NCBI GenBank assembly: GCA_012932295.1
Contig: JAAONU010000004.1
Location: forward strand, 22,638,872 to 22,702,871
DNA: 64,000 nt
Direction: 5' to 3'
Source of the DNA: Cyclina sinensis
Taxonomy: Eukaryota; Mollusca; Bivalvia; Venerida; Veneridae
Both the position numbers and the translations under genes were made by a program. This document shows, piece after piece, positions 37,968 through 50,200 of this stretch. Numbering within the stretch: position 1 is the first letter of the stretch; the number at the start of each line of letters is the position of its first letter. The notes under the pieces were generated by a model. The model had not been told where the DNA came from. It saw only the letters and a program-made list of their open reading frames with translations, and ran no database searches.

Positions 37968-38270
37968 TCACATTTTGGTTTCTTTGACTAGTAAATGTTT
38001 CTTGGACCTCGAAGCCTTAAGTGGGGTGGTATTTACAAAGGAGCATCTAAGTCTTCCATTTTTATCAAGCGTCCATTTACACAGACAACCGTCTATAGCG
38101 CCTGACGATCCCTCTGATGACATATGTTTATCAGACGGTAAATTTGAGCGTGATTCTCGATGTCGTCTACCACCATCATAACTATTTACAAGAAGTTGAG
38201 CTTGCTGTATATAAAGGGGATCAGGTTTTGAAGATAACCGATACCAGGTTTTGCGTATTTCCATTTGGAC
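37968..38270 (-). CDS. receptor exon L: cytoplasmic tail and stop
   Basis: 303 bp including the stop. It begins [14 protein letters not shown], the conserved helix 8 region that follows NQE/NGE in class B receptors. The rest is a hydrophilic, serine- and basic-rich tail ([20 protein letters not shown]) ending KETKM. Acceptor ttattttcag. The tail matches nothing I recall, as is usual for this fast-evolving segment. Confidence 0.93.
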   Translation of the reverse strand, partial: VQMEIRKTWYRLSSKPDPLYIQQAQLLVNSYDGGRRHRESRSNLPSDKHMSSEGSSGAIDGCLCKWTLDKNGRLRCSFVNTTPLKASRSKKHLLVKETKM

Positions 38271-41200
38271 CTGAAAATAATTTTAAAAAAAAATAAAAAT
38301 CATCAAGGGAAAGTTCATTATTACGCATATCTAATAGATGAACTGGCTTTTGGAATTATATTTTTTTTATTTCAAATATTAGTACGAACTTAGCTTTCAC
38401 GTTTAATTGACTCTACTTATAAATCTGGCATTTTGAAACATGAAAGACTCGAAAGGCAACGCGAATATGTATGGACTGTATCTTGGAAAAGCTACTTTAC
38501 GCGACATATTTTCAAACTCGTCGAATCTTCAGTTAAAGCGATGTTTAGAAATATGAAAAAACAGATACATTGTTACTCACCTCCTGATTGAAAAAGCATA
38601 ATAATAATGCGACCAGGAATCCCTGAAATATCATGTTTAAAACGTAAGCATATACATAGTGGTGTCTTTCTTACAAAGAAAAAAGTGAACTAGGAATATA
38701 ACAGCAATTTCAATCTTCTGAGACAGTTTAAGAAAGGTATGACAACTCTGATCTTGATAAAGTTGTTTGCAGTTGATTTCCAAGATATTTATGCCAAATA
38801 TTCTGAGAAAATCTCAAGATGCAGAAATAAAGTTAAAGGAGACTTAACTTTTCCGGAATGAAAGCTTGCACTAATGTCATACAAAAATAATCAAATGCTT
38901 CATACTTTCAGAGCCTATGGAAATGTTGTAACATTCTACCGATGGTCTATATGCACTGCTCACTGTTTCAATGTACTTGTTATCAATTAGGTTTGCATGT
39001 TGTTTATTTGGTGAAAAAGAGAAACTAAACACGTGATCAGAAAATCAAAATAAATCAAGTCATCTTACAGATTTTTTTTCCGGAAATTTAACAGAGTATG
39101 ATAGACTGTGACACTCTTAACCTAAATCTTCAAATTAAGAGAGAAGGCATTTAATTTGATTTTATGTATCTTGCGAAAGCTCTTTAGATGATGACAAACT
39201 TTATTCTAAAAGCAAATGAGACACCGCACCTAGACAAAAGGTGCAACAATTATTTTACAGAAAGCTTAATTATCCTTCTGACATTTCGAAACAACTTCTT
39301 TAAAAAAAAGCAAAACTGTAATGGACTACGAACGTCTCAAATGCGACTATAAATACTTCTTCGAAATCCCTGACTTTAAGCAGAATATTATGTTATAAAC
39401 ATTTTTGTTACTCTGATAAAGTAAAAACTGTGAAAAAGAACATGCATATGAACATATGAACTTACCTGAAAGGAGTTGAAAAACATTTCGAAGTATAATT
39501 TAACGATTTCTGCTGTTGGGTTTAGGTTTTCAGGAACCCCGATAAATACAATGTAATGAACTCCACACAAAGGTATTAATATCAAAATAGCCTTCGCTAA
39601 GCGCCTGAAATAACAAGAAATACGGATATAAATTTCGACACTTTCTTCTAAGGTTTTCCTCATTGATGTATAGTTACTTGAAGTTGTATATACTTCATGA
39701 ATTTTGAAATGAGCGAAGGTTTTACTGTTTACTACTAACATTGTCACATAAGTTAGTGAAGAAATAATATTTAACATAAAATAAAAAGTTTTGCACAACC
39801 TTTCAATCACATACTGACTAATCTATAACCTTGTTTCCGATTTTAGCATACACTGAAACAAGATAATTACATGCATTTCGATTTCGAAATTCAATGCAGA
39901 ATGAAATCATTTAGCAGTATCTTACCTATATCTATTTCGCCGTGCTGATGATGTACTTGGCTTGTGAAGTTTTGTAAATAATGCTCGTAGTATATTAATG
40001 AAGAATATGAAGTTTATCTGAAACAAGATTGTTAAGTTTAATCGAGCAAAATATTGGCTGAATGACAAAAAAATTAATAATCGATTCAAAGGCGACATTT
40101 TTTTTCGTTTTTTTTCTCAGACAACCTATACACAGAAAGAGAAAGACGTCAGTACGAAAAGATTTAGTGAGATTAACAAGAAATGTCACTGTAAGATTCA
40201 ATGCCCCCCGAAGTGATGCTTTGACATTGAACTGAGGACCAGTCATTCAAAGGTCAAGGTCAAATAAATATAGGTCAATGGGAAGGTCATGCCTAAAGGT
40301 ATGTTATTTCCAAGTATGAAGAAAATCCACTTACTAATTAAAAAGTTCTGGTTAATGTTAAAGTTTTTGGACATCTGGATCTTAATGGTGAAAGTCTGTC
40401 AAATAAATATAGGTCAATGGGAAGGTTTTTGTCCAAATGGGTGTTGTGTCAAAGTATGAAGTAAATCCACATACTGATATGGAAGTTATGGTCAATTTTG
40501 AAGTTTTTGGACAATTGGATCTTCAATGTGAATGTCATTCAGGGGTCAAGGTCAAATAAATATAGGTCAGTTTGAAGGTCTTTTCCATACAAGTGTTGTG
40601 TCCAATTATGAAGTAAATCCACTAACTAATAAGGAAGTAATGGCCAATGTGAAAGTTTTCGGACGGACAGACGGACGGACTGACGGACGGACAGTTCAAA
40701 AACTATATGCCTCCCTTCGGGGGTATAAAAACAATAATATATGAGATATCGACAATTTTTAAGATACAACAATAGGAAGCAGATTTAATTTAAACATTTT
40801 ATGTTTCGCCATCTTTCATCTCTTCTGTATTACATTTTGTGTTCTTAATATATCAACACAAATTACATCAAGCTACTGTAGTTACATTTAAAGGAATCTA
40901 ATGGCATGGTATTCCCTCAGGCTTATAGACATTTAGTATAAACTGTCTGTACCAATGCCGAGTCTTTTTTTTTAGTACCTTTATACAGAGTTTAAAAGGC
41001 GTACTTTAATCATGTTCAATTCAGCTGATGGGTGCGTACTGCATTCAAATGTAATGTAAAAGAAAAACTTTTAGTCAAGAGAAATTTATTTGAAAAGCCA
41101 TAGAAAATACTGCTTGAAAAATCAATGTCCATGTCAGTTTCCAGCCTATATATTAACAGAGTATTGAATTAAAATACTATGATATTGATTTATAACTCAC

Positions 41201-44200
41201 GCCTCTCTAAGAAAATGCTCTATTTTGCAACCATACTTTCTTTTTACATACACGTTGTAAAAAAGCACTGAAATATAAACTGACAGTTTCTTAACATTTT
41301 TGTACCACTATGGTAGCAGCAACAAACGATTTATTTGTGAGCTTCCATTGGTACTTGGTATTTACATAACTTCATAATTTTAGGAAATCGTTTTGATGTC
41401 AAAAACTTGCATTTTTTTTGTTCATAATATTTTTTCTGGTCATCAGATTTAATTTTTTATCATAAATAATAACATCACCGTATGTCATCAGATAAAATGG
41501 AACAAACAAACTTACCAGAATACTTAGAACTATTGGTCCCTTTAGCACCCAAAGATATCCTTGTGTTGGATTTGTGTTCCAGCATCTAAAAAGTATCAAT
41601 TCGGTGTTAGCTACCATGACGTTTACGATACCGACAAGAATATTGAAAATGGAAGTAGACAAAATAACATAACATGCACGCATTAACAAAAATAAAATTT
41701 ATGCATTGTCAGACTGCCTGTCCATTGTAAAAGTCTGTTCTCAAAAAGTGTCTATCCTACAGCACATGGGCTGTTTTATTCAGATCTGAACACAATCACA
41801 TAGATACAATAAATGGATGGATGATAGATTGGTTTTGATAAAGGAAAACATGGTGCATGTCTACTTTTCATGTTTTGCTATTAATGATCAGTTACAGAAT
41901 GAATAAAAGCCATAACATGAATTCCAAAACAATAGCTCAGAGTAAACAAGTATCCCTTTTTCTTCTCTAATTTCCACAGTAGTCATCATCAGAGATATCC
42001 ACCTCTAACATTTTCATTCACCATTGAACTGAAAGGTTTTGTTCTTAAATTATGCTGTTTATCTTTCTCTGTACTAACAAATAAAGTCTAACTTACAAAA
42101 CATTTTCGAGAGTTATTCTAACAAAGACCCAAGGAATAACACTGAACAAAGGAGTTCCTGAAAATGTATTAAAATATAAATCAATAAGATTGTATCCAAC
42201 ATAACGTTGCCTAGTGGATAATCCAGAAAGGACGTGTTCAATCTTCTTTGACACGTTATGGTTAAACCGATATAATAATCAATGAGTCAAAAAGATTTCT
42301 ATATCAACAGTTTACATAACTGAACTAAAACAGATGGCATACATGTAAAATCGATCAAATTTTCTAAACTTCAATTTAAATTTTCCGAAAGGCTGGTCTA
42401 TGACTAACAACAACAACAAAAACCCAAGCAAAGACTATAACTTAAATAAGTTTAAACGCAATGGTATTTAAATTGCTTTTATAAATCTCTACAAAATGCT
42501 AGAATGAGAAATTACGGGTTAAAGCGGTACATTTCCTGTTGTTAATCATACCCTTGTATGCGTGAGAAAATCTATTATTATCATTTGTATTTGAATAAAG
42601 GACCTCAAATGTTTCAGCCTTTCAACATCCGATCAGAAATGCATTTTACTGTAGACATTTTTTTTAGTTATTGCACATGAAGCATCTCAAAGAGACAGGT
42701 GGTTACTCCTACAAAATTGACCGCGAGTTAACTATGGCCTTGTCAAAATCATGCAGACTAATCATGTCTGGACTTTACAATAATCACGTCGGTTGACATC
42801 AGTTACACATTATTTTGTCTGCAGTTCGTAATCAAAATGGTCTAAAATAATCTTTATTATGACAACCTTTGTTAATTAGTTCTCTAACAAGCATCATTAT
42901 TGTTCAGAATCTCCACAGACTTTGGTCTCAAATCTTAATAAAACATCTAAAGCATGCGAATGATTTCTTCATATTAGGAGAAACCGTTTAATTCCAAAAT
43001 TAATATCGAGACTTTTCCCTATGAAACATCGGTTGTTCACGTGTGTTATTGCCACTTGAAAACCTTATTCGATATAAAAGACAACTTTAAAGCTTACCCC
43101 AGCCTAGAAGGTAATACCATTTCACGCTACCCCTCTCAGAAAACACAGACACATAGACTAGCGTATGTAAGTATAAACCCTCTACCAGTATCCACATATA
43201 GTTAGCGGATAGCACGTAGTGAAATAAAGTATAAAGTAACTTGCATTCCCAGTGCTGAAATGGAAAAACACATTGGCTTCGTTAAAAGAAGTAATGAAAT
43301 GCGCGCATACAAGCAAATATTTCAAATTTAACATTTTCTAATATTTATGTTATTTGAAACAACATACTAAGATGCATTTTTAGAGAACGTGCAATAAAAG
43401 CAACTATTGATACAACTGATTTATCAGAGAAGCAACTTACCGTACCGTCTTCTATAAAAAGCACAGTGTCAGTTGAAGTCCATTCTACATCAAAGGAAAA
43501 TCCAAGGCCTTGTACAAACAATAAATCTTTCAAGAAAGAGATAACAGCACGTAAGATGAAAGAAACAAACAGATTGATATGTACTGTGTTCCTTGGACAA
43601 TGCAGTTTTCTGAAAGGCAGAAAATTACAATACTTTAGCCCTGGAAGTAGAGTCAACAAACCAAAGTAACTATTGGACTTGAAATAAGAAACAGTAATAT
43701 AAGAGTGAAAGCTTAAGAAAATCGTATTTGCTTTATAACAATAAGATTATCCGTGGCAATAATATTAAATCCAAATAATTTCTTTGATGCAGTCATTTTG
43801 AGTACATTAGACTGGTCCTTTCTTGATTTTAGAAAATCACTGTAAAAATGTCATATTTTTACGGAATCCCGTTCGGGCCACGTAAAATATCGCCTGTTTA
43901 AAAACAAAATCTCTTGTTTCACCCTTTCAGGTGAACCATATATACAAGCGGGAATTAAAAACCTCGCGAGAAAATAAAGGCGAAATTTAACACTAAATTT
44001 TTCGCGTGTGTCACTTTATTCCACGCGAGACTCGAAATAAAATATCTCGTGTCAAAATACGCGAAAACTAAACTGGTAAAATGTGGACATCGCTCTTTCT
44101 GCCTATGTCCTCGCATTGATTGCCCTTTCATTCTCCGAAAAATATCTTTGCTCGTTTTTAGCTATTTTAACATGTATGAACTTTTTTTTAAGAAATTAAT

Positions 44201-47200
44201 TTTTCTCTTACTTTATTTATCACGGAAATAAAAGCGTTTTAACATGTCTGGAAGTTATAAAATTAAGAAAAAAAATGAAAGAAAGTTTAACATTATTTTT
44301 GTAAATTCTCTTTTGACCATCCTCACGTAACATGTCTCTCCGTCAGTGTTTACTGTCTGAAAGGGAAGTAACCGCTGCGTGGAGTTTGCCTTTCTGCACG
44401 GCAACAATTTAACTTGAATTATCGCATGCCAATCTTGGAAAACTTTGGCAATTTAATTTTACCGATGATCATTTTAAAATCACTTTCACCTTAATGGTCT
44501 TCGATAAATTAGTCCTAACGATACAAGAGAAATTTTAGTTAAATCCTCGCGAGGACTTAACTCGAGACATGCGACAGTTTATTTTGAGTCTCGCAAAAAG
44601 TGACAAGTGCAAAAACTTTAATATTAAATTTCGCCTTTATTTTCTCCCAAGGTTTTAAATTCTCGCTTCTGAAGACACAACGAACAAAAAACATCTGAAA
44701 CATTCGCCAGATAAAAAAATGTTAACATTTGTTACTCCTCATCGTATTTCATGCAAATCACTCATTATTCATGCTAATTAAAGTCGCTTTTACCAAGGTT
44801 GTCATACCACTTGCTATATGATGTCATTTAGGCTATCGCGAGCAGCATTATTTTGACTCGATTCGGAAGAAAAAAACTGCTGGAAGTATTTTATTTCTTC
44901 TTCAATTTTAATGGTAAATAGCGCATGCAAAGCGGAATATTATGTCCTACACATTGGTCCTGGTGATTCTTTTGTCAGATGTACAGAATTTCATGACATT
45001 CGGGAAAACTGATGCGCTTTTCGCGATAACAAACATATTGTTACGAACTCTTTATTTCCAAAAATGTTCAGAGAAACTGTTCATCTGGCAAAATAATAAT
45101 TAGGGCCTGTATGTAGGGCACAAATTTCCACTTCGCATGCACTATGCCCCCTGTATATTGGTGAAGAAATAAATTATAGCAGTTTTCTCCTTCGAATCGA
45201 GTCAAAATAATGCTGTTCACAATAGCCCACATAACGTCATATACCATGTGGTAGGGCCAACCTGTTTTACATCCTTTGTTTTAAAAAAGTCGTTAATGAT
45301 GGGGCAACTGGAGCTTAAACCTATAATCCATTTCTACATTTTTTTTTATATTTAACCGATTGGCATTATTATCCTATAAATCTATACTTCTTAGACGCAG
45401 AATTATAACATCACGGTGGATTACCATGTCGGCGTTGTCTTTGCGAAAATTGCTTTATCGGCGGCCTTTCAGCATTGGCATCAGGTATTCTGTGCCGTAA
45501 ACACAGTTTGCGATGAAAAACAGTCAGAAAATTCTTATCTTATCCCTGACTTAAATGATTTTGCAAGATGTTGAATTTTGCATCACGTAATCTCTAACTT
45601 TTGTTATGTCGGAAAATTGTTGGCTTTAACTTCATATTTAATTTATTATAATGTGGTTCTGCAATATCTCCAATATCTCGCAGTCTAGTAGATATTTTCC
45701 TTTTTCTGATAATTTAATAGGAAGATATGTTGTCTGTCAATACAGCCTTTCAAGTCTAGATTGAAATATTTGATTTCTTCTGGAGTTAGTACAAGAAACG
45801 CAAACAAAAATGCCTATATGGATGAATGCATAACAGCAGAGACATCAATTTACTTCATTGATTACATGGGCTCAGCTGAGTCCAAGGATTTCTTATCTGT
45901 TTATTTCATAAAACCTAGTCTGGAAAACCTGATTTAAGCCTTAAGTCAGCCAACATTCCGAGAAATGTCATAATCGTATATCTCCTGGAAAAATGATTGA
46001 TAAATGGAAACATCATGTTTTTTGAGACAGTAGGTAACGAGAGATTACTTTCAAATTGAAACAAAAACGCACATGTGAGCACCTAAAATTAAGAAGTGCA
46101 TGAAACATTAGAATATCTTTTGTAAATTATCCCATTTTCAATTATCTATCAACGCGTTCCAAAACTAGGACAAAGTGTTTAGTTGTGTACTGCTAGGAAA
46201 TACAACTTCTGCAAATTCTACAAACTGAAAAGAGTTGTTATTGTTTTGATAAAGTACACTAACAATCTCATCAAACATAGCCATTTTTCGATATTCTTCA
46301 AGAAAATACTGATAATTTGGCCGGTATTATTATAAAAAAAATCGTGTTCACCTTCCACCTTCGGTCTTGATGGTATATGGGAGGTCTCTCTGCACAGCAG
46401 TTTTTAAAGCACCGGCAGACTTCCTCCACACAGCACAGCCAGGTTCTATGCTAATTTTGATTAAAACATTGGGTGTATCTGATAAGGAAGTCTTATTTTT
46501 CGTTAACTTATAATGCACGAATTTATATCTTTTATGTCTTAACCCTAAATGGTTACAAACGACCGCTATCAGTGGTATTGTAAGTATGTCTTTATATCGG
46601 TGATGTAATGTTATAGTACACGGATTCTCTTTTAATTATTGTCGATCGAATATGAGATGTTGGAAAGAGAAGAAAGTAGGAAATGATAAATAAACACAGA
46701 AAATTACCTATTTCACCATTTGAATTATTAATACACTTGGATTTGGACCTGGTTGTTATGTGTTTGACAAATATTCAAAACTTACTCTTCATTCATCCAT
46801 TTATCCGTTCGTTCGTTCGTTCTGTCGCTCCCTCATTCGCTCGCTTGCTCGATCAGTAAGTCAGTCAGTCATGCATAGAACTTCGAGCCCTTATAAATTT
46901 CTTAAAACTTATCATTGTCATTGTAACAAAAACAATATTTATCCCAATTTTTTATCGACTAACTGTCTAGTTTTGTTCAGAGCTAAAAAAAATTAGAATA
47001 AGTAATACATACATAAATGTTTAATAGATTTATACTGACTGACAAAAAACAATATTATACAACTTATTTTAGGTTGTGTCTCTTGCATAACAGAGACTGA
47101 AAAAAGCGTATTTTTGAAACACGAGGTAGACTAAAGAACATGATAATAAACGGTTGCACATTTAACAACTAACCTGCCTGTCTGTGCTGTATGCAGAGAG

Positions 47201-50200
47201 CCTACCGGTGCTTTAAAAAAATACTGTGCAGAGAGACATCCCGTGCACCATTAAAACAGAAAGTAGAAGATGCGCGAGAATTTCATACAAATATCGGCCC
47301 ATTTATCAGTATTTTCCTGAAAATTATTGAAAACGGAATACGTTTGTTACGTTATCAAAGCAATCACTCGTTTTTGTATGTCAATACACGACTAAACAAT
47401 TTGTCCGTGTTTGGAGCGCAGTCACTGATAACTGAAAAGTGGAAACGCGTACACATAGCAAAGATATTTTTATGTACCGCGCACTTCTTAATTGTAAGCA
47501 ACTCAGCTGTTTAAACTGATGTTTTTTTCCCGATTTTTCCTGACTGTTTATCACCGCAAACTGTGTTTACAGCAGAGAATAACCGATGCCTGTAAAGCTG
47601 CTGGTATGGTTATGTACCGTGTACATACATCTTTCGAAACTGGTTGTGAGATATCACTTACCTAAATTTTAACATGATAAACACAGCCAGAAGCAAGGAC
47701 ACGAAGGAAATGCCATAGCCAGTGTTGTACATTAACTGAATATAACCTATGTGTACCTAAAAATAAATAAATATACATGCGATAATGTAAAACAATGACG
47801 AAGAAAAATAGCCTTCTTTAATTTACTCTTCACTTAAATATTCGTTAGAATATAAATCTGAACAGGAGGTTGATTTGACTCTTCAATAAAAGAAAGTGTC
47901 TGTCCGAGGGGGTAAACTGAAAATCTATTTATTTCATTAAGATCATTAAGTTATTTTTTAACAAAAATGGGGTAAAGCCAATAGAATTTTCGTCTTGCTG
48001 ATCAGTGTAAACAAAAGAAAATCCATACAAAACAAAATGGCTAAATAAAAATATTACAAGTTATCATACAACCAAATTAAGTGCTTTGTCACCTCAACTG
48101 GTTCTGTCTTGAACTTTGCGGTTACCTTATATTTTTGTTTTCAGATTCGGCTTTTAAGGAGCTGACAGCTTCGAAGAGCATCGCGTTGAAAACAGGAACA
48201 TGTTAAAAGTTTTGTTTAAAGATCATAAACATTTTCACTTTTTCTAAACATGTTGATGTCTCTACCATTTTTATTATAGGCTATTAAAAAGAAGTTAGCT
48301 ACATATTTACTGAAGTTCTCTATTTTCTGCATACCATGATGAGATTTGAAACTTCTGTTGGTGACTCCTTCTGTCTAAGACACTGTGAATAGTTGCTCCA
48401 TGTAGAGTTAGTTTCAGAATTGAAATACCACTGACCATCTGGCATGCATCGCCGCGTGGCATTACCTACAATTCAAAGTTACGCTAATTATAATTTATTT
48501 AAATTATAATATTGTTATGAATATAACAAGATTTTGAAGCGGCTAAACATAACTGCTAGAGCTGAATTTATATTCCCCTGAATAAAAGTAAAATAATATT
48601 ATTAAATACAAAATGTATATTTAGAAAACAAACTTCGGTCTGGATACATCATTAATGAATTAATTTTTTTTTAAGTAGCATGCCAATTTTAGCGGCTCAT
48701 TTTAAATGAGACTTACTCATAGAGCAACGAGTTTGATAAAGCGTTTAAACGACGCAGGTCTAAATTTTCGAGGACAAAGAATGAATCTGCGCTAATGATT
48801 CCATTAAATATAGAAGTGATAATACTTTTTTCAGCATGACTCAACGTATTTTTTTGAAAGTGGTCAATTAACTGAATCACTCCCACAGAAGTGCAGTAGC
48901 GTGTTCCTTTGCGGCGCCAGTGCTAACAACTTGATAAATGGTAAAATCATGATATAAAAATAAAAAGAGCATCACGTAATTTATCTTCAGTGTTCATAAC
49001 AGGCGTTGTGATCAAATCAGAACCTCAGAGGAGTATATAGAATAAATTAAGGATATAGTTTTAAAGAACATCAAAACTATACGAGTTCAACTTGTTGATT
49101 AAATATCACAAGTTTTACACTTAGTTTACCTTCTTTTGTTAATCAAGGTCAAATAAATTCATATGTAATATGTACTAAATATGCTGAGGTACTCCAATAA
49201 CGACGCTTACGTTTTTGTAGCTTGCGCGACAACTCAAATAAAAAGCCACACACAACTTTGTAGTCGTGATTTTTCGTTCAATAAATAGCGGAACTTTAAA
49301 TGTTTCAAAACGTACCCAGAGTATAGAATCCTTGTATGTAATTTGGGCAAGATTGAAAACTAATACTTCCAGCTGGGGTATCTGGCCAACAGGCGATGTC
49401 ATCCCATGTCCTATTACAGTATAATCCTGAAAAAAATTAGTACAACATATGTATCATGATAACTGTTCAAATTAGATTTAACCCTACAGTACTGACATTT
49501 TTTGTAAAATTACGATTACTTCCAGCGCTAATCTTTTTTAAAAGATATCACACACAGTCGATCCCAATGATATAGATATATCCTACTTTCTTTAATATCA
49601 GTAATATAAACACATCCAAAAATCTAATGAGTTTTCCTCCTCTAAAGACTAGCAAAAGAACATAAACTTACGTTCATTTACTGCTTTGCTGACAGGTCTA
49701 CTATATCATAAAGTTCCAGACTTAATTTGTTTATACGATAAATAAAGTCATAAGTATCAATTTTCGAATTGCCTTAGTTCAGTTTATTAAGATCAGTTTG
49801 TATCTGGAAGTTTAGAATATTTCTAAATCGCTCGACTTGAGTTGTTCCGTCCCTGTTACCATATTTGAATGTTTAGGTCTAGTGTTAAATAGACACAGCC
49901 TTTGCTTTGATATGACTATAGTCAAATGGTAATATACACCGGAGATAAAAAGTAAAACCTGTATTACAGCTATTATACAACTGACATTTGTCTTTTTATT
50001 CAAACCTATAAAAGCAGACACTCTCTACTATATTAACTGTATTAGTAATATAAAAAAGGTCAAAGTCAAAACCTAGCAACTATAGACCAATATCACTCAC
50101 ATGTATAGCATCAAAGCTAATGGAACACATCATTGTTTAAAACATGATGGATTACTTTGACGCATACAACATACTCTGCCCTCAGCAACATGGTCAAAAC

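Noticed and set aside
39388..39810. 140-codon minus-strand open frame as a single-exon gene
   Set aside because: Only 39466-39604 is coding. The N-terminal half is intron read-through; the real exon starts at the acceptor before 39604.
47191..47514. 107-codon plus-strand open frame
   Set aside because: Lies within inverted repeat R1, and other copies of the repeat do not keep the frame.
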